Shown here in pieces: positions 1 through 4,946 of a stretch of DNA of 10,197 nt. The stretch lies in the NCBI GenBank assembly GCA_018818505.1, contig JAHIRR010000211.1:1-10197 (forward strand). The letters are read 5' to 3'. The notes below the pieces were generated by a model. It saw only the letters and a program-made list of their open reading frames with translations, did no database searches and had not been told where the DNA came from. Numbering within the stretch: position 1 is the first letter of the stretch; each line of letters starts with the position of its first letter. A program made the position numbers and the translations under genes. This DNA comes from Candidatus Omnitrophota bacterium (lineage in GTDB: Bacteria; Omnitrophota; Koll11; Gorgyraeales; Gorgyraeaceae).

Positions 1-20
1 GAGTTATCGGGAGTGCATGT

Positions 21-110
21 GTCATTGCGAGCGAACAAAGTGAGCGAAGCAATCTCTTTTTTTGAGATTGCTTCGTCGTCGTCCGTCTATGACGGACTCC
101 TCGCAATGAC
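21..110. repeat. Full-length GTCATTGCGAG palindromic repeat (MITE-like), copy 1
   Basis: Two half-units face each other. The left half (21-56) runs from GTCATTGCGAG to GCAATCTC; after seven T residues the right half (64-110) runs from GAGATTGC to CTCGCAATGAC. The outer termini pair perfectly over 12 bp (20-31 with 100-111). The right half contains its own mini-hairpin, GTCCGTC-TAT-GACGGAC (81-97). ATGT occurs on both outer sides and may be a short target duplication or chance. It is non-coding. Related units lie at 204-237, 548-585, 2455-2496 and 4144-4219. Confidence 0.85.
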
Positions 111-151
111 ATGTCTGTGTTACACCCCTTGTTAACTCACCTGTTACGACG

Positions 152-192
152 TTAACTTTACATTTAAGGTCTTGCTTCAAATGTAAAGTTAA
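152..192 (+). repeat. 41-nt hairpin element with GTCTTGCTTC loop, copy 1
   Basis: A perfect inverted repeat: 152-162 pairs with 182-192 (11 bp), extended to 14 bp by TTT/AAA. The loop contains GTCTTGCTTC (169-178). A second element of the same length and loop occurs on the minus strand at 3775-3815. Downstream GCAAG (193-197) could pair with loop CTTGC (171-175), so a pseudoknot is possible in this copy. No T-tract follows, so it is not a standard intrinsic terminator. Confidence 0.7.
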
Positions 193-203
193 GCAAGCCA
201 ACT

Positions 204-237
204 GTCATTGCGAGGAGCGAAGCGACGAAGCAATCTC
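204..237 (+). repeat. Half-unit of the GTCATTGCGAG palindromic repeat
   Basis: A single half, from GTCATTGCGAG to GCAATCTC (34 nt), with no facing partner. Its inner end abuts the 3' end of the broken family X gene, and its terminal TC supplies two of the three bases of that reading frame's TGA stop (236-238). Confidence 0.8.
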
Positions 238-547
238 AAATCCCCACCTTCACAGCCCTATTAGACTCCAAAACATCCCCCACCCCTTGCTCCATCTCCA
301 AGCGCATTTGGAAATAGGCAATGATTTCGTCAAAACGCCAGTATTGAGACTGAATAAGTTCGAGATATTGCTTCATAAGCTTGGTAAATTCCTTTCTAAA
401 TTTATCATTATTTTTAATATTATCACCTAACAACCTCCGCCCTTTGTTTTTACTCTCCAGCAATATATCAGCATAATTCAAGATACCTCTTTCTTTTGAT
501 AATAGTGTTATCTTATTTATAGTAACAGCCCAGCTCTTATAAACCCT
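236..547 (-). pseudogene. C-terminal fragment of broken family X exported protein
   Basis: This is the 3' remnant of a gene closely related to the intact 505-aa gene at 4947-6464. The reading frame from 547 down to 236 aligns with roughly the last 105 residues of that protein. Identity is strongest in the shared segment AYFQMRLEMEQGVG and in LESN(K/R)AV near the C-terminus. Homology continues upstream of the only start-like codon (TTG at 481) and stops at 548, exactly where a palindromic repeat half-unit begins, so this is a severed gene end and not a small independent gene. The stop TGA falls at the junction with another half-unit (204-237). The rest of the gene lies on the far side of the transposon, at 2452-3756. 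The function of the family is unknown. Confidence 0.85.
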
Positions 548-585
548 GTCATTGCGAGGTCACCGAAGGTGACCGAAGCAATCTC
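548..585 (+). repeat. Palindromic-repeat half-unit at left edge of transposon
   Basis: It runs from GTCATTGCGAG to GCAATCTC, with an internal mini-hairpin of 7 bp (558-564 with 568-574) and a 3-nt loop. It faces the half-unit at 2455-2496. On the minus strand it follows the transposase stop codon and may slow or end transcription as a hairpin, although it has no T-tract. Confidence 0.85.
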
Positions 586-600
586 ACCTCAGAGATAATC

Positions 601-2031
601 CTACCCAGTAGAGGCAACTATATTCATTTTCTCATTCCGAGATTTAATAAAAAGAGGGGTTTCTTTAGCAGGAGGCGCTAAGGTTCTGGCGAAGGGATTC
701 TTATTGGCAGGTAAGAGTATATCCTGTAATACAGATAGGGGGTCTAAGTTTTGTAGTTTTGCAGTCTGCAATATGCTTGTAATAACACTATGATTCTCTG
801 CTCCTTTAATAGAACGATTCCCAAAGGTAATCTTTCGGAATATCACATCAGGCCTTATCTGCTGTTCCGCATGGTTATTATGATAATCTATGTCTTTTTC
901 GTATAGAAAGGTAAATAGTTCATCCTTATGGCGGTTTAACCTTTTGGCGAATCGCTTTAGGATTCTCTTATTGGGATTGGGGAAGGAAAAATCCTTCAGC
1001 TCTTCTGTTAAGAGTTTGCGTTTTCTGTAGAATCTATGATCCCATTTTTTATCTTTATATTCCTTGTGCAATTTTATTGCGTCTTCAAATATGCCTTTTA
1101 AGTGTTTACAGTATCCCATGACCTCTCTATCGTCATGCCAGTATTCGATTACTTTCTTTAGGTCCCTTAATATATGGACAAGGCACCTCTGTTTGGCCTT
1201 TGAGGTAATCTTATTATATGCGGATAAAAAATCAGATATTATTACACCATCATATTCTTTACCGAGTATATCTTCTACTACTCTTTGGCCTCTGGATTTA
1301 TCTATATGAGATATACATATCTTTTTATCAGAGAACTTCCAGAGCCACGACTTTTCACCGTCTATTTTCCAGCCAGTTTCGTCTATGTGCATAAACCTGG
1401 ACTGTTTTAATGTTTCTATCAGTTTTTCATATATAGGGATGGCTTGTGTTTTTAACTGCTCCCTGAAGAGCATGATAGAAGAAGGGGATATCTTTAGGTT
1501 AAACATCTTATCGAATATGTTCTTTATGTCGCGCTCGGATATTTTCACCGCATATTTTAAGAATACAGCTAAGGATTTTGCCCTTGGACCTATGTAGCTA
1601 TTGGGCAGCTCATCCTTTCCTTTGCCGATAACTATCCTTTTACACTTCCTGCAGTAATATCTGTGTTTTCTGAATAGAGTCGTTTCCATCTTGGGGATTA
1701 TTACGTCCTCCTGCAGGTGCTCGTCCATATCTTTGTATTCGGTTATGTCTTTAGAATTACATATGGGACATTCCGATAGAGTTACATCTTCGATTCTGTC
1801 TATTTGTCGAGGTCTTTTCCTGAACCAGCCCATATGGCCGAATAGCCCGCCTTTTTTCCTGGCTTTTTTTGCAGGCTCCGGCGTTTGAGGATGATGGGGC
1901 TTATGTTTGGATTTATATCTTTTTGAACGAAGCTCTTCCAGTTCAAATCTTAAGTAGGCATTTTCCTCCTTCAGTCTTTCGTTTTCCTTTTCAAGCTCCA
2001 GGAGTCTCTTATAAAGCTCTTTTTTACTCAT
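601..2031 (-). CDS. tnpC: IS66-family transposase (TnpC-like), 476 aa
   Basis: DDE transposase that would cut and join the transposon ends. The N-terminus (residues 1-37) is a charged leucine-rich coiled coil (LxxLEKENERLKEEN). A basic, proline-rich linker follows. A zinc-finger-like module has CPIC at 88-91 and CRKC at 127-130. The catalytic core fits IS66: D217 in HIDETGW, D267 in ISDFLSAY and E389 in NHAEQQIR, followed by the FRKITFGNRS segment. The length suits a full TnpC and there is no internal stop, so the enzyme may be functional. Its ATG overlaps the stop of the upstream DUF6788-like gene by four bases (ATGA), so translation is probably coupled. There are no TnpA or TnpB genes, as in the reduced IS66 subgroups. 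It ends in TAG 16 bp from the left palindrome half. Confidence 0.95.
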   Translation of the reverse strand: MSKKELYKRLLELEKENERLKEENAYLRFELEELRSKRYKSKHKPHHPQTPEPAKKARKKGGLFGHMGWFRKRPRQIDRIEDVTLSECPICNSKDITEYKDMDEHLQEDVIIPKMETTLFRKHRYYCRKCKRIVIGKGKDELPNSYIGPRAKSLAVFLKYAVKISERDIKNIFDKMFNLKISPSSIMLFREQLKTQAIPIYEKLIETLKQSRFMHIDETGWKIDGEKSWLWKFSDKKICISHIDKSRGQRVVEDILGKEYDGVIISDFLSAYNKITSKAKQRCLVHILRDLKKVIEYWHDDREVMGYCKHLKGIFEDAIKLHKEYKDKKWDHRFYRKRKLLTEELKDFSFPNPNKRILKRFAKRLNRHKDELFTFLYEKDIDYHNNHAEQQIRPDVIFRKITFGNRSIKGAENHSVITSILQTAKLQNLDPLSVLQDILLPANKNPFARTLAPPAKETPLFIKSRNEKMNIVASTG

Positions 2032-2342
2032 ACCCTTGTAAGCAACTGTATGTTTATATCCGAGAGGATATTCAAAACATCCTTTGTCTTTTGGTAGTTT
2101 TTTATATATTCTTTAGTCTTCTTCACGGAAGCCTGCCGAATGTAAATCATCTTCGTCTTGCCTTTGTGGCTTTGGGATAGATATGCCCCTTTATGCTTCT
2201 GGCCCTTCTGACATCGGCAGTTAGGCTTTCCGCAGAGACGGTTCATTATTACTATAGAGCCCCTGATGGATTCTTCCAGCTTGGGTATCTTACCAAGGGT
2301 CTTCTTTCGCCTATTAAGTAACCTTTCCTCATTCATATACAT
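2028..2342 (-). CDS. DUF6788-like small protein paired with the IS66 transposase
   Basis: A basic 104-aa protein with a cysteine cluster C37-x4-C42-x-C44 and nearby H50, flanked by a GSIVIMNRLCGKPNCRC-type core and an aromatic/basic stretch (MIYIRQASVKKTKEYIKNY). This pattern matches DUF6788, a family I know mainly as a companion of transposases; its exact role is not established. It lies between a perfect promoter and the transposase and overlaps the latter by four bases, which argues that it is part of the mobile element. Two in-frame ATGs are possible. AAGG lies only 3 nt before the first (2342) but 9 nt before the second (2336), so the 102-aa form starting at residue 3 is more likely. Confidence 0.8.
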   Translation of the reverse strand: MYMNEERLLNRRKKTLGKIPKLEESIRGSIVIMNRLCGKPNCRCQKGQKHKGAYLSQSHKGKTKMIYIRQASVKKTKEYIKNYQKTKDVLNILSDINIQLLTRV

Positions 2343-2350
2343 TATCCTTT

Positions 2351-2373
2351 CTGATATTATATTAACATATCAG
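2351..2373. promoter_or_regulatory. Dyad in the transposon leader
   Basis: CTGATAT (2351-2357) and ATATCAG (2367-2373) form a perfect 7-bp inverted repeat around a 9-nt centre, directly downstream of the -10 box and just before the ribosome-binding region. It could be an operator or a leader hairpin limiting transposase expression. No function is shown by the sequence alone. Confidence 0.45.
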
Positions 2374-2402
2374 ATTATAGCATAAAAAATAAGTTCTGTC
2401 AA
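2374..2402 (-). promoter_or_regulatory. Consensus sigma-70 promoter of the transposon
   Basis: Minus strand: -35 TTGACA at 2402-2397, a 17-bp spacer, and -10 TATAAT at 2379-2374. Both hexamers are perfect, and TG one base before the -10 makes it also an extended -10. The predicted start is near 2367, about 30 nt before the probable ATG. It drives the DUF6788-like gene and tnpC. Confidence 0.8.
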
Positions 2403-2451
2403 GGGCAGAGCGAAGAATATATTTACAAGATTAATAGGTTATTTGATCGTA

Positions 2452-3321
2452 TTAGAGATTGCTTCGTCCCGACCTTCGGTCGGAACTCGCAATGACAGGC
2501 TTTGGAAAAGCTGGACTATTACTATTTATATAACTATCTAAACTTTCTTTTCCTTTTTTGCAATTGTTTAAAATATTCTGAATACCACTAAATTTTTTCA
2601 CCGTGCTTAAACTAAAGAAACCAGTTACATTTAGTAAATCTTCATGACCACTATCATGTCTTAATGCAACGGCGCTAATCCGTTCAAAATTTAGAATAAG
2701 AGTAACTACTTCTTTTCTATAAAATGAATTGATGCCTTCCATAGCTGTGATAGGTTCCTCCGCACAAATCTCATCCATCCCCAGCGCCTCCACTATCTGG
2801 CCAATTCCAGGCAGGCCGTTTTCGTGCATCCACAAAAGCGTCTGGCGGATTGGCGAATTGGCTTTTTTCCCACAGTCTTGGATCAAAATCTCCAAATGCT
2901 TCACAGCTTCTGTGATATTGCTGTTAATTATATAGCGTCTGATCCTGCCTATATCAAACCATTGCGGCAATGACATCAAATTTTTCTCTTTAATATATTC
3001 TCCTCTCATATTCATAGGTACCACTCCATCAAATAAATGCTCATACCCCCTACCAAAGGCCCCAATAAAATCTAAACTGATAACCTCAGAGAACAACATA
3101 TTGCGCTGAAAAAACGGGAAACGATAGGAGACATCAAGGTATTTATATACGACTCCCTTATCATATTCCTTAATCGTTTTCCATCTATCGTATTTCTCAA
3201 GACTTATCTCTATTTTCTCGCCTGGCAGCCAGATATATCTCTCTAAAACATCTTTTTCTTTCTCTTTAAGATTTAATTTTTTTAATATTACCAAGTGTAT
3301 TATTTTTCTAACTAAGCCTTA
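2452..3321 (-). pseudogene. Middle fragment of broken family X exported protein
   Basis: Colinear with about residues 150-400 of the 505-aa protein at 4947-6464. Shared landmarks are RY(V/I)xLP, DFxGxFGxGxEHxxDG, the W(A/F)DIG motif, (R/H)YIxNxNIxEAxKxL, and a 76-bp stretch (2763-2838) identical in DNA to 5456-5531. The piece lies in the same frame as the 145-aa N-terminal piece and is separated from it by one TAA at 3319-3321; homology continues straight through that stop (GLVRKIIHLVILKKL against GLLGRIFQAAALRE). If translated separately, the first usable start is TTG at 3294, giving 280 aa with no signal peptide and no evident ribosome-binding site. The last 14 or so residues are encoded by the palindromic repeat, so the native sequence ends near 2497. 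Confidence 0.85.
2455..2496 (-). repeat. Palindromic-repeat half-unit at right edge of transposon
   Basis: Read on the minus strand it runs from GTCATTGCGAG to GCAATCTC. It carries a 6-bp mini-hairpin, CCGACC-TTC-GGTCGG (2469-2483). It is the mirror partner of 548-585. The broken family X reading frame runs into it from the right and ends in repeat-encoded residues (VIASSDRRSGRSNL). Confidence 0.85.
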
Positions 3322-3756
3322 TTGCGGCTTATCGTCTTGATAAGAATAAGTCAATATTTCACTATTATCTATAATTTCTTTCCCTGTTTTTGTTATTTCA
3401 TAGGGATCAGATACAGCGCAAATCTCAAAATAAAGCATGTCGTCAGGCTTGATTACACCCTGCAAATCATCGCTGGGATCTTGCTTCAATCTCTCAATCA
3501 GCTTCCATGTGCTCGGCCTCATTACTTTTTTGAGTTCTTCCTCGCTCTTATTCGCCGCTTCTCTGACCTTATATAGATATTCAAACTTCTCCCCATTCTC
3601 CTCCAAAATCCTCTGCCGCCTATTGGGCTTCTTTGTTGGCTTCTCAAACTGCACATACGGCCTGAGCGAGTCCATGCACACTGCATCCGAAGCCGCTAAC
3701 ATTGCTATCAGCGTAAATATTACAGCTATATAATAAACTTTTCCAATTCTCATCAT
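3319..3756 (-). pseudogene. N-terminal fragment (145 aa) of broken family X exported protein
   Basis: Starts with a typical Sec signal peptide: basic MMRIGKVYY, a hydrophobic core AVIFTLIAMLAA, then SDAVC. The mature start has the SLRPY motif, shared with the intact paralogue at 4947-6464. About residues 1-115 align closely (RRQ.IL, E.LY..R.AAN.SEE..K.VMR.STW.LIE.L.QDPS.DLQ.V), then similarity loosens up to the TAA at 3319. The 25 bases ending at the two ATG codons (3751-3775) match the intact gene's leader at 23 of 25 positions. Upstream of that, homology ends at the 41-nt hairpin element, so the original promoter appears to be missing. A short exported product could still be made, but I read this as the first piece of a decayed gene. 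Confidence 0.8.
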
Positions 3757-3774
3757 AATCCAGGCACAATATGG

Positions 3775-3815
3775 CTAATGTTACACAAGAAGCAAGACTT
3801 TTTTTGTAACATTAG
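3775..3815 (-). repeat. 41-nt hairpin element with GTCTTGCTTC loop, copy 2
   Basis: On the minus strand an 11-bp stem (3815-3805 with 3785-3775; 12 bp counting 3816/3774) encloses six A residues, GTCTTGCTTC (3798-3789) and TTG. Its layout is identical, position by position, to copy 1 at 152-192: 17 + 10 + 14 nt. It begins three bases after the 83-aa ORF's stop, and its inner edge coincides with the limit of homology between the two family X leaders. Confidence 0.7.
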
Positions 3816-3817
3816 CT

Positions 3818-4069
3818 CTATAGTTTCGAACACATTGAGCTAATATCGTTCATTACATCAAAAAGAGTTTCTTTGGAAGGCCGTTTTTCAGCTAACTCTA
3901 TAAGCTTGCTGATCTCTGGTATAAGAAAAGACTCAGTGACCGCAGCTTTATCAACCGGCAGGGCATCTCCTTCACATCTATTTGCAATATCCAAGAAGAC
4001 ATTTTTTATAAAATAATAAGGTAAAGGTACTTTATCAGATTCAGCTAATTCCCTGCAAAGAGAAATCAT
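3818..4069 (-). CDS. Hypothetical 83-aa protein
   Basis: I do not recognise this protein. It is soluble and mainly helical in appearance, with no signal peptide, membrane segment or clear motif; the middle has LPYYFIKNVFLDIANRCEG and the end SKLIELAEKRPSKETLFDVMNDISSM. The amino-acid mix looks like real coding sequence. The ATG at 4069 has no good ribosome-binding site, and an in-frame TGA lies three codons upstream. A different frame is open just before it (ending SVETQSLIWTQVI), so this could be the 3' remnant of a longer gene damaged by a frameshift. A full palindromic repeat lies 75 bp upstream, between it and pyrE, and a hairpin element lies just after its stop. Confidence 0.45.
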   Translation of the reverse strand: MISLCRELAESDKVPLPYYFIKNVFLDIANRCEGDALPVDKAAVTESFLIPEISKLIELAEKRPSKETLFDVMNDISSMCSKL

Positions 4070-4082
4070 CTCATATCACTTG

Positions 4083-4232
4083 TGTCCAAATTAGCGATTG
4101 AGTCTCGACGGAAAAGATATTTTGACATTCGATTCTGCAAAATGTCATTGCGAGGGAGCGAAGCGACCGAAGCAATCTCAAAAAATAGATTGCTTCGCCC
4201 CTTCGGGGCTCGCAATAACACTAATTTGGACA
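4083..4232. repeat. 12-bp inverted repeat bracketing a palindromic repeat
   Basis: TGTCCAAATTAG at 4083-4094 and its exact reverse complement CTAATTTGGACA at 4221-4232 flank the element at 4144-4219. The right copy lies one base from the element's edge and the left copy 49 bp away. Nearby, ATATGAGAT(C/G)ATT occurs on the minus strand on both sides (about 4064-4076 and 4236-4248). This may reflect an old local duplication and inversion; chance is possible. Confidence 0.4.
4144..4219. repeat. Full-length GTCATTGCGAG palindromic repeat (MITE-like), copy 2
   Basis: The left half (4144-4179) and right half (4187-4219) face each other across a 7-nt A-rich centre. The right half has a mini-hairpin, GCCCC-TTC-GGGGC (4197-4209). 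The right terminus has one change (AATAAC for AATGAC). It lies between the pyrE stop and the 83-aa ORF, a compact intergenic position without coding function. Confidence 0.85.
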
Positions 4233-4292
4233 GCAATGATCTCATATAGATTATGAAGATAGAGTCCTTTCTTGAGATTCTCTTTTAGTATT

Positions 4293-4856
4293 CTAAGTTT
4301 TGGGCGCATTATTTATAAAATCCTTGATAGTAAAAATTGAAACCAATTCATACTGCGAGAGATTTTCTCTGGCGCCTTCGAGCCTGTCCACTAAAGCAAA
4401 CACCTTAACGACTTTACACTTGGCCTTTTCTGCTTCCTCGATAGCCCTTAAGGCTGAGCTGCCAGAGGTCATGACATCGTCTATGATAATGACCCTTGAG
4501 CCTGGCTTTAAGGATTTTCCCTCGATGCTTCTCTGCATGCCATGTTTTTTGGGTTCTTTTCTGACTATGAAAGTCTGGACAGGCTTATTCTCGAGATAGC
4601 CTACAGCTGCAATAGCTCCCAGAATAGGGTCAGCGCCTAATGTCAATCCGCCTATTGCATCAAATTTTTCGTTCTTAAGCATACCTAAAAAAATCTTGGC
4701 TGTTAAATAAGCGCCTTCTGAACTCAAGGTCGCCTGTTTTGCGTCTATATAATAGCCGCTGTCTTTTCCTGAAGATAATTTCACCTGTTTAAGATTAAAT
4801 GCATCTCTTTTTAGGAGACTTAGAAGCTGTTTTTTATCTCTCTCCATGCCTGTCAT
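4293..4856 (-). CDS. pyrE: Orotate phosphoribosyltransferase (PyrE)
   Basis: Cytoplasmic enzyme of de novo pyrimidine synthesis: orotate + PRPP gives OMP + diphosphate. The PRPP-binding motif VIIIDDVMTSGSS sits at residues 122-134, with the DD pair expected to bind PRPP-linked Mg. The FIVRKEPKKHG segment (96-106) carries the basic residues of the flexible catalytic loop, and GKDSGYYIDAK (30-40) is the usual N-terminal substrate motif. The 187 aa fit a bacterial PyrE. A longer reading from GTG at 4862 is possible, but AGGAG lies 1 nt from that codon and 7 nt from the ATG at 4856, so I chose the ATG. No other pyrimidine gene is adjacent; it has its own promoter and stands alone between a family X gene and repeats. 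Confidence 0.95.
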   Translation of the reverse strand: MTGMERDKKQLLSLLKRDAFNLKQVKLSSGKDSGYYIDAKQATLSSEGAYLTAKIFLGMLKNEKFDAIGGLTLGADPILGAIAAVGYLENKPVQTFIVRKEPKKHGMQRSIEGKSLKPGSRVIIIDDVMTSGSSALRAIEEAEKAKCKVVKVFALVDRLEGARENLSQYELVSIFTIKDFINNAPKT

Positions 4857-4899
4857 TATCACTCTCCTTATCTTCGATACTCAAGCTTTAACTTCTATA

Positions 4900-4928
4900 A
4901 AGATACACTAAATTTATTTTAAAGTCAA
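4900..4928 (-). promoter_or_regulatory. Probable pyrE promoter
   Basis: Minus strand: -35 TTGACT (4928-4923, 5 of 6 consensus), a 17-bp spacer, and -10 TATCTT (4905-4900, 4 of 6). Transcription would start near 4893, giving a leader of about 37 nt with AAGGAG placed for the ATG at 4856. It lies just downstream of the family X stop, so pyrE need not depend on read-through. No attenuator hairpin is visible. Confidence 0.6.
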
Positions 4929-4946
4929 TGCTTGATTTAGGCAATC

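Larger units (their letters stand above)
548..2496 (-). mobile_element. IS66-family transposon bounded by inverted palindromic-repeat halves
   Basis: The block contains two overlapping genes (DUF6788-like protein, then IS66 TnpC transposase) with their own promoter. It is bounded by inverted half-units: GTCATTGCGAG...GCAATCTC at 548-585 and its mirror at 2455-2496. Similarity of the ends extends three bases outward (CCTGTCATTGCGAG on both sides), then 3 of the next 4. The element separates the middle and C-terminal pieces of a family X gene, so it arrived after that duplication. I find no clear 8-bp target duplication and no conventional IS66 GTAA-type terminal repeats inside the halves. The true ends could therefore be the half-units themselves, or lie undetected between them. 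Confidence 0.75.

Noticed and set aside
152..192. Intrinsic terminator or integron attC site
   Set aside because: No T-tract follows the stem, and the expected attC core sites are absent. The recurrence of the same loop at 3775-3815 points to a dispersed element instead.
1869..2180. Plus-strand 103-codon frame
   Set aside because: Antisense to the coupled DUF6788-like and transposase genes.
540..2504. Target-site duplication of the IS66 transposon
   Set aside because: The 8 bp outside each half-unit (540-547 and 2497-2504) do not match as direct repeats; instead the inverted similarity extends by three bases (CCT/AGG).
3319..3321. Stop-codon recoding (selenocysteine or pyrrolysine)
   Set aside because: The codon is TAA, which is not used for either, and no recoding structure is evident. 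Nonsense decay fits the other lesions in the same gene.
4860..4862. GTG as pyrE start
   Set aside because: The AGGAG site would be only 1 nt away; the ATG at 4856 has a 7-nt spacing.
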